Shown here in pieces: positions 25,408-34,462 of a stretch of 64,000 nt of DNA. The notes under the pieces are model-generated. The model did not search any database and was not told the origin of the DNA. It was given only the letters and a program-made list of their open reading frames with translations. The position numbers and the translations under genes are program-made. The stretch's first letter is position 1. Each line of letters begins with the position of its first letter. Source of the stretch: JAWVFM01 sp963841455 (GTDB lineage: Bacteria; Actinomycetota; Thermoleophilia; Solirubrobacterales; 70-9); contig CAWJCU010000004.1 in the NCBI GenBank assembly GCA_963841455.1, positions 1 through 64,000 on the forward strand, given 5' to 3'.

Positions 25408-26478
25408 ATGGGAGGTGTGACGGAGGCCGCGCCAGGACGGGCGCGCCAGCTGGCCGAGGACCTGACGATTCACGTCCTCTGGATGACGACTGGGCTCTCC
25501 TGCGAGGGGGACTCCGTGGCGATGACGTCCGCGACCAGCCCGAGCCTCGAGGACATCGTCGGCGGTGCGATTCCCGGCCTGCCGAAGGTCGCCCTTCATA
25601 ACCAGGTCCTCGCCTTCGCCACCGGCGACGATTACATGCAGGCCTGGTACGACGCGGAGGCGGGCAAGACCGACCCCTTTGTGCTGATCATCGAGGGCTC
25701 CATCGCCAACGAGCAGATCAGCGGCGATGGCCACTGGAGCGGATTCGGCGTGAACGCGCTCGATGGCCAGCCGATCACGACCAACGAGTGGGTCGATCGG
25801 CTGGCCCCGAAGGCGGCCGCGGTGATGGCCGTCGGCACGTGCGCAACGTACGGCGGCATCCCGGCGATGAAGAACAACCCGACGGGTGCCATGGGCCTTC
25901 CCGACTACCTCGGATGGGACTGGACCTCGAGCACGGATCTGCCGATCGTTTGTCTACCGGGCTGCCCGGCTCAGCCGGACAACATCACGGAGACCCTCAT
26001 GTACCTGCTCTTCCACCTTGCCGGCCTGGCGCCGGCGCCCGAGCTCGACGAGCAGCTGCGGCCGGCGTGGCTCTTCGGGCGGACTACCCGCGAGTCGTGC
26101 AGCCGAGCCGGGTTCACGGAGCAGGGGAAGTTCGCCACCGTCTACGGCGACGACCCGCGCTGCCTCGTGAAGCTCGGCTGCAAGGGCCCGGTGGCGAAGT
26201 GCAACGTCCCTGTGCGGGGGTGGGTGAACGGCATCGGGGGCTGCCCGAACGTCGGCGGCATCTGCATGGCCTGCACGATGCCCGGCTTCCCCGACAAGTA
26301 CATGCCGTTCATGGAGGCCGATGCATGGGGGAACGCGGCGGCAAACTTTCAGCGCTTCACGTACGGGCCGATCTTCCGGTATTTCCGCAAGCGCAACCTG
26401 GAGCACAAGTACGAGCGCGAGCCGGATTGGCGGCGGCCGGGGCCCGAGCTCGAGAGCGGCTATGAGAGACGCTGGTAG
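25408..26478 (+). CDS. hhyS: [NiFe]-hydrogenase small subunit, group 1h (high-affinity) type
   Basis: 356 residues. The iron-sulfur ligands are all visible: TGLSCEGDSVAMTSAT, AVGTCATYGGIPAMKNN, VCLPGCPAQPDN, LGCKGPVAKCNVPVRGW and the terminal GGCPNVGGICMACTMPGFPD. Layout and wording match small subunits of the actinobacterial group 1h (formerly group 5) hydrogenases that oxidise atmospheric H2; no Tat signal is present, as expected for that group. The catalytic large subunit and maturation genes are not in the window: the next gene, in the same direction, is a GGDEF-EAL protein. Confidence 0.88.
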   Translation: MGGVTEAAPGRARQLAEDLTIHVLWMTTGLSCEGDSVAMTSATSPSLEDIVGGAIPGLPKVALHNQVLAFATGDDYMQAWYDAEAGKTDPFVLIIEGSIANEQISGDGHWSGFGVNALDGQPITTNEWVDRLAPKAAAVMAVGTCATYGGIPAMKNNPTGAMGLPDYLGWDWTSSTDLPIVCLPGCPAQPDNITETLMYLLFHLAGLAPAPELDEQLRPAWLFGRTTRESCSRAGFTEQGKFATVYGDDPRCLVKLGCKGPVAKCNVPVRGWVNGIGGCPNVGGICMACTMPGFPDKYMPFMEADAWGNAAANFQRFTYGPIFRYFRKRNLEHKYEREPDWRRPGPELESGYERRW

Positions 26479-26559
26479 CCCGTAGCCACGCTCGGCGAGA
26501 TATTCCGCTGGCTGGTCTACCGGGTCAGCAGCGCCTACTTCCGGCTCGCGGGCAAGCTC

Positions 26560-28440
26560 ATGCGGCGGGACCGCCTCGTCTCCGGGTCCGAGCGCAAGTT
26601 TCGTGCCCTGCTGGAGTCGGCGCCCGACGCCATGGTGATCGTCGACTGGCACGGGCATATCGCTCTCGTGAACGCCCAGACCGAGAGGGTGTTCGGCTTC
26701 GAGCGGCGGGAGATCCTCGGACAGCCGATCGGCGACCTGATCCCGGATCGATACCGGGACCGCCATCGCCATCATCTGAAGGGGTACATGCAGGACGCAC
26801 GGGCGCGCCCCATGGGCTCCAATCTCGAGCTCTTCGGCCGTCGCAAGGACGGAACCGAGTTCCCCGTGGAGATCAGCCTGAGCCCGCTGGAGACCGACCA
26901 GGGCCTGCTCGTCTCGGCGGCGATTCGCGACATCACCGAACGGAAGCGAAACGACGAGCAGCTTCGCCACCTCGCCGACCACGACGCCCTGACCGGCCTC
27001 TACAACCGGCGAGCGTTCGAGGGCCACCTCGAGGAGCACGTGATGATGGCCAACCGCTACGGCACCGAGGGGACGATGGTCCTGATCGACATCGACGGCC
27101 TCAAGGACGTCAACGACACCCTCGGTCACGCCCAGGGCGACGAGCTGATCCGCAACATCGGGCAGATCCTCGCCGACCGCATGCGCGAGACCGACCTCGT
27201 CGCGCGGATCGGCGGCGACGAGTTCGCGATCCTGTTGCCGAACACATCCGCCGAGACCGCGAAGGGCGTAGCGGTGGAGCTCCTGGGGACGATCCGAAGC
27301 CATGGCATGGTGCTCGGCGCGCACCAGCTTCGGCCGAGCGCCTCGGCGGGGCTCGCGGGCTTCAATTTCGGGCAGACGACCCCAACGGACGTGATGGTCG
27401 CGGCCGACCTCGGCCTCTACGAGGCGAAGGAGAAGGGCCGCGACCGGGTCGCGGTGTTCTCCCCGCCGCCAGGCGAGACCGTCCGGTACGAGGTGCGCGC
27501 CGCGTGGTCGCGCCGCATTCGCCGCAGCCTGGACGAGGACATGTTCGTCGCCTACCGGCAGCCGATCATGTCGCTCGCCACCCGCACGGTCAACCAGTAC
27601 GAATTGCTCGCGCGGATGCTGAACGACGACGGAAATCCCGTGACCCCGGCGGCCTTCCTCGCCACCGCGGAGCGCTCCGGGATGATCCGCGAGCTCGACC
27701 GGCGAATGGTGACCTTCGCCATCGACCTCATCGGTCGCTCGCAGCGAGCGGGCGCGCCCCTGTCCTACGAGGTGAACGTCTCGGCGCGATCGATCGCCGA
27801 CCCGGAGCTGCCGGCCTTCATCTCACGCAGCATCGAGCAGGCCGGCATCGATCCTTCACTCCTCGTCTTCGAGATCACGGAAACGGCAGCGATCGCCAAC
27901 GTCGAGCAGGCGCGAGGCTTCGCGAACAGCCTCCGGGAACAGGGCTGCAAGTTCGCCCTCGACGATTTCGGGACCGGCTTCGCGTCGTTCTACTACCTCA
28001 AGCACCTTCCCCTGGACGCGCTCAAGATCGACGGAGACTTCGTCACCGGACTTCGGTCCAACCCGACCGACCAGATCGTCGTCAGGCACATGGCGGAGAT
28101 CGCCGCGAGTCTCGGCCTGGTCACGATCGCCGAATTCGTCGAGGATGCGGAGACGCTCGAGATGCTCGCCGCGTACGGGGTCGATGCGGTTCAGGGCTTC
28201 CACGTCGGGCGACCCGAGCCGGCTCACATCATTGAGCGGCTCGTCGTGCCGGAGGCGGCGAAGCCGGAGTCCGACGGCAGACCCTCAAGGGCCGCGCTAG
28301 GACCCGGTCTGGGCCTTCTCGAAGACGAGCCTGAAGTGGTCGAGGAGCTCGCGCTCGAAACAGACGCTGTTGGCGCTGACCCCGGAGGTGAAGGCGAGCC
28401 GGAAATCGGAGCTCGTGAGCCAGCGGGGGACGAGTCGTAG
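26560..28440 (+). CDS. PAS-GGDEF-EAL cyclic-di-GMP protein
   Basis: 626 residues. The PAS domain starts FRALLESAPDAMVIVDWHGH (about residue 14); the GGDEF site is RIGGDEFAILLP (about 217); the EAL domain has ELL in place of EAL (about 347), then EVNVSARSIAD, FEITETAAI and LDDFGTGFASFYYLKHL, so phosphodiesterase residues look largely kept. It can both make and break c-di-GMP in principle. The frame is open back to the hydrogenase stop at 26478 and encodes LGEIFRWLVYRVSSAYFRLA, but no start codon exists there; ATG 26560 was used. The last 48 codons are antisense to the next gene. Confidence 0.9.
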   Translation: MRRDRLVSGSERKFRALLESAPDAMVIVDWHGHIALVNAQTERVFGFERREILGQPIGDLIPDRYRDRHRHHLKGYMQDARARPMGSNLELFGRRKDGTEFPVEISLSPLETDQGLLVSAAIRDITERKRNDEQLRHLADHDALTGLYNRRAFEGHLEEHVMMANRYGTEGTMVLIDIDGLKDVNDTLGHAQGDELIRNIGQILADRMRETDLVARIGGDEFAILLPNTSAETAKGVAVELLGTIRSHGMVLGAHQLRPSASAGLAGFNFGQTTPTDVMVAADLGLYEAKEKGRDRVAVFSPPPGETVRYEVRAAWSRRIRRSLDEDMFVAYRQPIMSLATRTVNQYELLARMLNDDGNPVTPAAFLATAERSGMIRELDRRMVTFAIDLIGRSQRAGAPLSYEVNVSARSIADPELPAFISRSIEQAGIDPSLLVFEITETAAIANVEQARGFANSLREQGCKFALDDFGTGFASFYYLKHLPLDALKIDGDFVTGLRSNPTDQIVVRHMAEIAASLGLVTIAEFVEDAETLEMLAAYGVDAVQGFHVGRPEPAHIIERLVVPEAAKPESDGRPSRAALGPGLGLLEDEPEVVEELALETDAVGADPGGEGEPEIGAREPAGDES

Positions 28441-29208
28441 CTTGAACAGCGTCTTTCGCAGGCTCGGCTCGGCGAAGCGCGCCCGCCACTGCTTGATCGT
28501 CTCGATGTAGTCGAGGCGGCCGCTCGTCGACTCGACGAGGCGGAAGTGGGGCTCGGCGCAGCGAACGACCTGCTCGGAGCCGAACGGCAGGAACGACCCT
28601 GGGAACTGGTGCTGCATGAGCGCCACGTACCAGGCATCGGAGCCGCGGGGAGCTTCGATCGAGACCTCGTCGATCGGGATCATGTTGCGGCCGAACACCA
28701 TCGTCTGGAGGTAGAGCCGGCCGTTGTCTGGCACGAGCTCGGCGATCCGCCCGAAGAGGTCGCTGTAGACGTCGTCCTGCCGCCCGGCCTCGTAGTCCTC
28801 GGGCGAGCAGAAGTGCTCGAAGGCCCCGAGGCTCGCCACCGCGTCGAACCCGCCGAAGCTCTCGCGGGTCACCTTCCTCCCGTCCTCGAGACGGGCGTCG
28901 AGGCCGTGCCGCCGGCAGGCCTCCGCCTGGGCGGAGGAGAGAGTGACACCCACCCCCTGTCCCCCCTTCCGGCGGATGAACGCAAGGAGGGGCCCCCAAC
29001 CGCATCCGAGATCGAGGACGCGCCGGTCGGGGCCGATGCCGATCTGCTGGGCGACGTACTCGTGCTTGCGCCGCTGGGCCTCCTCGAGCGTGAGGCTGAA
29101 GTCGCCGTCGTACTTCGCGCCGCTGAAGTCGGCGAGCTCGCCCAGGCTCAGCCGGAAGATCCGGTCGATGAGCGAGTAGGTGAACTCGAGGTCGGCTCGG
29201 TCAGCCAT
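28297..29208 (-). CDS. Cyclopropane-fatty-acyl-phospholipid synthase-like methyltransferase
   Basis: 303 residues. The SAM-binding motif VLDLGCGWGPLLAFI is near residue 63, followed by VGVTLSSAQAEACRRHG and FDAVASLGAFEHFCSPEDYE, as in CfaS/mycolic-acid-type methyltransferases. These add a methylene or methyl group to unsaturated lipid chains. In this window it joins two desaturases as a third lipid-modifying enzyme. It converges with the GGDEF-EAL gene and overlaps its 3' end by 144 bases, an unusually long overlap. Confidence 0.88.
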   Translation of the reverse strand: MADRADLEFTYSLIDRIFRLSLGELADFSGAKYDGDFSLTLEEAQRRKHEYVAQQIGIGPDRRVLDLGCGWGPLLAFIRRKGGQGVGVTLSSAQAEACRRHGLDARLEDGRKVTRESFGGFDAVASLGAFEHFCSPEDYEAGRQDDVYSDLFGRIAELVPDNGRLYLQTMVFGRNMIPIDEVSIEAPRGSDAWYVALMQHQFPGSFLPFGSEQVVRCAEPHFRLVESTSGRLDYIETIKQWRARFAEPSLRKTLFKLRLVPRWLTSSDFRLAFTSGVSANSVCFERELLDHFRLVFEKAQTGS

Positions 29209-29286
29209 CTGCGGCCGCGAGGTTAGCTACGCGCGCTCGCCACGCGGCGGCGCCGGTCCGGCCGAGTGGGTTCGTAGGCTCAGACG

Positions 29287-31125
29287 GTGAGCGCGCTCGA
29301 GCAGACCGAGGCGCAGCTGGCACTGCAGGGCCTCGACCCCGCCCCGGCGCCGGCCGAGCGCGCCCCCGAGCGCGTCTACGAGGGGGGGCCGGATCCGGAC
29401 GCGCTCCTGCGCCACGTCGGCCTCGAGCGCTTCCGGCCCGGCCAACGTGAGGCCGCGGCGGCCGCGCTCGCTGGGCGCGACTCGCTGATCGTCATGCCCA
29501 CGGGAGGCGGGAAGAGCCTCTGCTACCAGCTCCCGGGCCTCGCGTCGGCCGACCTGACGGTCGTCGTCAGCCCCCTGATCGCGCTGATGGCGGACCAGTG
29601 GAAGAAGCTCGCCCGCGCGGGGCACCCGGTTGTGATGCTCGCCTCCGGCCTCGGCGCCGAGGAGACGGCCGGCTCGCTTCGGCGGGTCCGCGACGGGAGC
29701 GCGCGCATCGTCTACTGCTCGCCGGAGCGCTTCGGGTCGAGGACTTTCCTCGACGCGCTCGCCCACCGGCGGGTCGACCTGTTCGCCGTCGACGAGGCGC
29801 ACTGCCTCTCGGAGTGGGGGCATGACTTCCGTCCCGACTACCTGCGGCTGCCGCGCGCGATCGAGCGCCTCGGCAGGCCCGCCGTAATGGCGTGCACGGC
29901 GACCGCCACACCGGACGTCGCGGAGGAGATCGCGCGGCGACTAGGCCTGCGCGACCCGCTCGCGATCCGCTCCGGCTTCGATCGGCCGAACCTCTCGTTC
30001 GACATCGTCCGCTTCGAGGGCGAGGGCTCGAAGGCGCGCAAGCTCGCCCTGCTCGAGCTCGGCCTGCGCGACTCCGCGAACCGGCCCGCCATCGTCTACT
30101 GCGGAACGCGCCGCGACACCGACGAGGTCGCCGGCCTCCTTCGCCAGGACGGGCGCGAGGCCGTCGCCTACCACGCGGGCATGCCAGCCGACGAGCGCGC
30201 GACCGCGCAGCATCGGTTCATGGACGACGACGCCGACGTCGTGGTGGCCACCAATGCCTTCGGGATGGGCGTCGACAAGGCGAACGTCCGCTCGGTCTGG
30301 CACTGGGCGATCCCCACGAGCGTCGAGGCCTACTATCAGGAGGCCGGCAGAGCCGGTCGTGATGGTGAAGCCGCTCGCGCCGTTCTGCTCGCGGGCCGCG
30401 CCGACCTGAGCCGCCTGGTCCACTTCAACCAGCTGCGCTCGATGGACGCGGAGCAGGTCGCGGCCTATCTCGAGGGCCTGGGCTCCTCGGCCGGGCCCGC
30501 GGACGCGCGGGTGATCGACAACCCGCGCGACGAGAAGGATCGGGTCCGCCTCGCGATCGCCGAGCGAGCCGGCGCCTGCGCTGTCGAGCCGGCGCCGGGC
30601 GGGCGCCTCGAGGTCACGCTCACCGGCGCGCTCGACCCCGTCCGGGCCGAGCGCGAGTGCCGGGTCGCGCGCGATCGCGGCTGGCGCGCCTACCGCGCCG
30701 TCAAGGCGTTCGCCTCCGCGGACGCGTGCCGACGGCGGATGCTCCTGGACCACTTCGGCGATCCCTCCCCGACGGCGCCGAGCGGCCGCTGCTGTGACTT
30801 CTGCGAGCCATCCGCGTGGCTGCCCGATCCCGACACCCTGCCCATCCGCCGCCGAGCTCGCGGCGGCTCGAAGCCCTCCCCGCCCGTGGACCTCGACGGC
30901 GCGGACGAGCCCCTCTTCGAGCGGCTGCGCGCCTGGCGGCGCGACGCGGCGGCCGGCAAGCCCGCCTATACCGTGGCCCACGACGCGACCCTGCGGGCGA
31001 TCGCCACTACGCGCCCGGCCAGCCCGGAGGCGCTTGCCGGAATCCGCGGCATCGGCCCGGCCTTCGTCTCGCGTCACGCGCGGGACGTGCTCGGCATCGT
31101 CGCCGAGAATCGCCGGGCCGCCTGA
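29287..31125 (+). CDS. recQ: RecQ-family ATP-dependent DNA helicase
   Basis: 612 residues. Motif I MPTGGGKSLCYQLPGLA, motif II VDEAHCLSEWGHDFRPDYL, CTATATPDV and motif VI QEAGRAGRDGE are canonical. The zinc-binding region CRRRMLLDHFGD...CCDFCEP follows, and an HRDC domain closes the protein (LRAIATTRPASPEALAGIRG). RecQ unwinds branched DNA in recombination and repair. GTG 29287 is the start. An extra N-terminal stretch of about 35 residues precedes the helicase core. Confidence 0.95.
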   Translation: MSALEQTEAQLALQGLDPAPAPAERAPERVYEGGPDPDALLRHVGLERFRPGQREAAAAALAGRDSLIVMPTGGGKSLCYQLPGLASADLTVVVSPLIALMADQWKKLARAGHPVVMLASGLGAEETAGSLRRVRDGSARIVYCSPERFGSRTFLDALAHRRVDLFAVDEAHCLSEWGHDFRPDYLRLPRAIERLGRPAVMACTATATPDVAEEIARRLGLRDPLAIRSGFDRPNLSFDIVRFEGEGSKARKLALLELGLRDSANRPAIVYCGTRRDTDEVAGLLRQDGREAVAYHAGMPADERATAQHRFMDDDADVVVATNAFGMGVDKANVRSVWHWAIPTSVEAYYQEAGRAGRDGEAARAVLLAGRADLSRLVHFNQLRSMDAEQVAAYLEGLGSSAGPADARVIDNPRDEKDRVRLAIAERAGACAVEPAPGGRLEVTLTGALDPVRAERECRVARDRGWRAYRAVKAFASADACRRRMLLDHFGDPSPTAPSGRCCDFCEPSAWLPDPDTLPIRRRARGGSKPSPPVDLDGADEPLFERLRAWRRDAAAGKPAYTVAHDATLRAIATTRPASPEALAGIRGIGPAFVSRHARDVLGIVAENRRAA

Positions 31126-31178
31126 GCCCCCTGGAGCACACCTCGACGCTCCTCTCGGGATCAGCTAGGGTCGTTTCC

Positions 31179-31670
31179 ATGGGAGGACGGACGCTCGCTG
31201 CGATGCTGGCGGTAGCCGCCTTCGCGATCGCGGGGTGCGGCGGGGGCGACACGACGACCATCATCACGACCGCGACCACCAGCGCGACGAGCACGAGCGG
31301 CGGCGCTGAGGGTCAGGTGAACGCGGCGATCGATGCCGCGCGCCAGGCGGCGCTCACGGGTGACGCCGCGGGCTTCTGCGGCTACCTATCGGCGAACGTG
31401 ATCAATCAGCTCGAGGCGAACGACGACATCAACTCCGTCGTCCCGACGTGCGAGAAGCTCGTGGCGGCGAATGCGCCGAGCATGAAGGAGATCGCCGGCC
31501 CCGAGCCGACGATCACATCCGTCACCGTCAACGGCACGAAGGCGACGGTGACCGGCGAGCTGGGCGGGCAGGGCCAGCGGCGCTTCGTCACGCTCGGCAA
31601 GCCGATCACGATCGAGCTCGTGCTCGAGGACGGGCAATGGAAGCTGGCGGCCCTGCCCATCGCCGGATGA
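31179..31670 (+). CDS. Secreted lipoprotein, NTF2-like
   Basis: 163 residues. Lipobox AIAGC near residue 20, then a Thr/Ser-rich spacer (TTTIITTATTSATSTSG), then a domain starting EGQVNAAIDAARQAALTGDA that ends ITIELVLEDGQWKLAALPI. This arrangement resembles NTF2-like lipoproteins of actinobacteria. The ATG 31179 sits at the start of the signal peptide. The next gene begins 19 bases later. No specific function can be given. Confidence 0.8.
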   Translation: MGGRTLAAMLAVAAFAIAGCGGGDTTTIITTATTSATSTSGGAEGQVNAAIDAARQAALTGDAAGFCGYLSANVINQLEANDDINSVVPTCEKLVAANAPSMKEIAGPEPTITSVTVNGTKATVTGELGGQGQRRFVTLGKPITIELVLEDGQWKLAALPIAG

Positions 31671-31689
31671 ACCGCCGCACAGAGCTCGA

Positions 31690-32580
31690 GTGAAGGTCCT
31701 CGTCACCGGCGCGAGCGGTTTTCTCGGCGGCGTGCTGTGCGCCGAGCTCGCGGGGCGCGGGCACGAGGTCGAGGCGCTTGTCCGGCGAGAGGGCTCGGCG
31801 CCGACGGGGACGATCCCGGTCGCCGGCGACCTAACCGATGCCGACTCGCTGGCGCGCGCGCTCGCCCACGCCGGGCCGGAGTGCGTGTTTCATCTCGCCG
31901 CCGAGATCGCCTCCCAACGCGATGCCGCCCGTATCCGAGAGGTGAACGTGGAGGGGACGCGCCGCCTGATCGGCGCCTGCGAGCGAGCCGGCGTGCGCCG
32001 GATCGTCTTCACCTCCACGGTGGTGACCGGTGACGCGAGAGGCGAGGTGCTCGACGAGAGCTCGCGCCTGCCCGTGGAGACCGAGTACGGCCGCTCGAAG
32101 CAGGAGGGTGAGGACCTCGTCCGCGACTCCGCCCTCGAGGACGTGATCATCCGGCCGAGCCACGTCTACGGCCCCGGGGGCTGGTTCGTGGAGGAATTTG
32201 TGAACCGCTTGCGGCAGCCGGGGCGGTTCGCCGTCATCGGTTCCGGCCAGAACTGGTGGGACGTCGTCCGGGCCGAGGACGTCGCGGGCGCATGCGCAGA
32301 CGCGGGCGAGCGGGCGCCCGCCGCATCGCTCTACCACGTCGTCGACGACGAGCCGATCCGCTTCTTCGACTTCGTCGCACTCGCGGCCGACGCTCTCGGC
32401 ACCGGCCCCCCGCGCCGCGTCCCGGCGTGGCTGGCGCGCCTCGCCGCGGGCGCCGACCCGGTCCGCGCGGTAACACGCTCGGCGAAGAGCTCGAACGCCC
32501 GAATCAAGTCCGCCCTGGGATGGACGCCACGCTTCCCCACGGCGCGCGAGGGCGTACCCGACGCGGTGGGCCGGCTCTGA
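31690..32580 (+). CDS. NAD-dependent epimerase/dehydratase (extended SDR)
   Basis: 296 residues. The nucleotide-binding motif VTGASGFLGGVL opens the protein; the active-site YxxxK is TEYGRSKQEGEDLV, with the catalytic serine in IVFTSTVVTGD, and IIRPSHVYGPGGWFV follows. This is the extended SDR family acting on nucleotide sugars, flavonoid-like ketones or sterols; which one is unclear. Start GTG 31690. A strong 12-bp hairpin lies 28 bases beyond its stop. Confidence 0.88.
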   Translation: MKVLVTGASGFLGGVLCAELAGRGHEVEALVRREGSAPTGTIPVAGDLTDADSLARALAHAGPECVFHLAAEIASQRDAARIREVNVEGTRRLIGACERAGVRRIVFTSTVVTGDARGEVLDESSRLPVETEYGRSKQEGEDLVRDSALEDVIIRPSHVYGPGGWFVEEFVNRLRQPGRFAVIGSGQNWWDVVRAEDVAGACADAGERAPAASLYHVVDDEPIRFFDFVALAADALGTGPPRRVPAWLARLAAGADPVRAVTRSAKSSNARIKSALGWTPRFPTAREGVPDAVGRL

Positions 32581-32608
32581 GGCCGGCGGTTTGCGCGTTC
32601 CGGAACGA

Positions 32609-32636
32609 CGAGGGGCCCCGTTGCCGGGGCCCCTCG
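32609..32636. terminator. Perfect 12-bp hairpin between convergent genes
   Basis: CGAGGGGCCCCG-TTGC-CGGGGCCCCTCG is a perfect stem with a four-base loop lying between the epimerase and the convergent secreted-protein gene. It lacks a U-tract on either side, as is common in very GC-rich genomes, so it is best read as a bidirectional terminator or RNA-end protector. A separate 12-base palindrome, CGTTCCGGAACG, lies next to it at 32596-32607. Confidence 0.7.
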
Positions 32637-32665
32637 CGATCCGAACCGCTCCGTGAGCTGGTGAG

Positions 32666-33079
32666 CTAGTTCGTCATCCGGACGCTGGGGCTCGAGGCCG
32701 CCTGGCAGTCCGGGGTCTTGTTGACGTGGGCGTAGAACTTGCCCTTCATGTGGCCGCTGTTGCCGGTGTTCCACATGACGCCGTCGCCGTTGGGCTGGGC
32801 GGTGTCGAAGCCGATCTTCTGATCGGTGTGCGGGCTCTGCGTCGTGCCGAGCTGCTTCAGCAGGACGACCTTGCGGCCGTTCGCGCACTTGTTGGTGTGC
32901 GGGCTCGCGACGTAGCCGTAGAAGCCGTCGCTCTCGGGGATGATCGTGACCTGGGTCGGGGCAGGGGAGCTGGCCGAAGCGATCGTGGGGATCGCGGTGC
33001 CGGCGCCGAGCGCGGCGATCGCCGCAACGGCGAGGCCACGGGCCCTGAGGCTGATCCTGCTGCGAGTGCTCTGCGTCAT
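32666..33079 (-). CDS. Secreted protein of unknown function
   Basis: 137 residues. An Arg-containing signal peptide (RGLAVAAIAALGAGTAIPTI, cleaved near ASA) leads to a mature part of about 100 residues, beta-rich by composition, with two Cys (TNKCANGRK and TPDCQAAS) that could form a disulfide, and the phrase GFYGYVASPHTNKCANGRKV. A good Shine-Dalgarno (AAGGAG) precedes the ATG. I do not recognise the family; it looks like a small extracellular binding protein. Confidence 0.78.
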   Translation of the reverse strand: MTQSTRSRISLRARGLAVAAIAALGAGTAIPTIASASSPAPTQVTIIPESDGFYGYVASPHTNKCANGRKVVLLKQLGTTQSPHTDQKIGFDTAQPNGDGVMWNTGNSGHMKGKFYAHVNKTPDCQAASSPSVRMTN

Positions 33080-33230
33080 GTGAATTCTCCTTCTCGTCGA
33101 TGTGTGCTGCCGATGCGAGAAGGATCGGCGAGATCGGTCGCAGCTACCAGGGGCCCCGAGGCGGAACTTTGCCAGCCTTCGGGGTGGCTGGATTCACACC
33201 CAGGTGGCAGGAATCCGTCGCGCTCGTTTG

Positions 33231-33244
33231 CGAACGTATGTTCG
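33231..33244. promoter_or_regulatory. SOS (LexA) box overlapping the dinB start
   Basis: CGAAC-GTAT-GTTCG is a perfect match to the actinobacterial LexA box CGAAC-N4-GTTCG. The dinB ATG (33238-33240) lies inside it. Location on a known SOS gene makes this convincing. Such overlap implies either a very short or leaderless transcript, or the real start at GTG 33244. Confidence 0.85.
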
Positions 33245-34437
33245 TGGCGCGTGACGTACCGACGATCCTCCATGCGGACCTCGACGCCTTCTATGCCTCC
33301 GTCGAGCAGCGCGACCAACCCAGCCTACGCGGGCGCCCCGTCATCGTGGGCGCGGGCGTGGTCCTCGCGGCTAGCTACGAGGCCAAGGCGCGCGGGGTCC
33401 GAACGGCGATGGGCGGGGGACAGGCGAGGCGCCTGTGCCCCGAGTCCGCCGTCGTCCCGCCGCGGATGTCGGCGTACTCAACTGCGAGCAAGGCCGTGTT
33501 CGCCGTCTTCGCCGACACCACCCCGCTCGTCGAGGGGCTCTCGATCGACGAGGCGTTTCTCGACGTGCGCGGCCTCGAGGAGATCTCCGGATCGCCTCGC
33601 GAGATCGCGGCCCGCCTTCGCCGCCGGGTTCGCGACGAGGTCGGGCTTCCGATCACGGTCGGGATCGCCCGCACGAAGTTCCTCGCCAAGGTGGCGAGCG
33701 CGGTCGCGAAGCCGGACGGGCTGCTCGTCGTGCCGCCCGGCGAGGAGCTCGCCTTCCTCCACCCCCTTCCGATCGAACGACTCTGGGGCGTCGGCCCGGT
33801 CACCGCCGAGAAGCTCCGGGCACTCGGATTGCGGAGCGTCGGCGAGGTCGCGGCGCTCTCGGAGGACGCCCTCGTCGCCGTTCTGGGTGCAGCCTCCGGG
33901 CGGCATCTTCACGCCCTGGCTCACAATCGCGACCCGCGCCGGGTGCGCGGCGGCCGCCGGCGCCGCTCGATGGGTGCTCAGCGGGCTTTCGGGCGCTCGC
34001 CGCGGCCCTCTGGGTTCCTCGAGTCGGTCCTGATCGGATTGGTCGATCGCCTGGCGCGCCGCCTGCGGGGCGCGCGGCGAACCTGTCGGACAGTAACGCT
34101 CCGCATGCGCTTCGGCGACTACTCGCGCGTGACCCGCTCGCAGACGCTTCCCGAGGCAACGATCCAGACGCAGGCCATCCTCGCCGTCGCGCGGCGACTC
34201 CTTGTCACCGCCACGCCGATGATCGAGCGCCGCGGCATCACCCTCCTCGGCGTCTCCCTGGGCAATCTCTCCGACGACGACGCGATCCAGCTCGCGCTCC
34301 CACTCGAGCGCAAAGGCCGCGGCGGCCTCGACGCCGCCCTCGACGACATCCGCGACCGCTACGGGTCGGGCGCCATCACCCGCGCGGCGCTGGTCGGCCG
34401 CGAGCAGGGCCCGACCGTCCCGCTCCTTCCCGACTAG
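33238..34437 (+). CDS. dinB: DNA polymerase IV (Y-family translesion polymerase)
   Basis: 399 residues. Catalytic carboxylates are in ILHADLDAFYASVEQRDQPS and GLSIDEAFLDVRGLEE; the helix-hairpin-helix RLWGVGPVTAEKLRALGLRS follows, then the little-finger domain (RRTCRTVTLRMRFGDYSRVT). A translesion polymerase for damaged templates. The LexA box overlaps the ATG, so damage-inducible expression is expected. GTG 33244 is a possible alternative start. No obvious C-terminal beta-clamp motif was looked for beyond the final QLALPLE, which resembles one. Confidence 0.94.
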   Translation: MFVARDVPTILHADLDAFYASVEQRDQPSLRGRPVIVGAGVVLAASYEAKARGVRTAMGGGQARRLCPESAVVPPRMSAYSTASKAVFAVFADTTPLVEGLSIDEAFLDVRGLEEISGSPREIAARLRRRVRDEVGLPITVGIARTKFLAKVASAVAKPDGLLVVPPGEELAFLHPLPIERLWGVGPVTAEKLRALGLRSVGEVAALSEDALVAVLGAASGRHLHALAHNRDPRRVRGGRRRRSMGAQRAFGRSPRPSGFLESVLIGLVDRLARRLRGARRTCRTVTLRMRFGDYSRVTRSQTLPEATIQTQAILAVARRLLVTATPMIERRGITLLGVSLGNLSDDDAIQLALPLERKGRGGLDAALDDIRDRYGSGAITRAALVGREQGPTVPLLPD

Positions 34438-34462
34438 GCGGTCGGCAATATGCACGAGCGGT

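Noticed and set aside
32596..32607. 12-base palindrome CGTTCCGGAACG as an operator
   Set aside because: It lies between convergent genes, where no promoter is expected, so it is noted only with the terminator.
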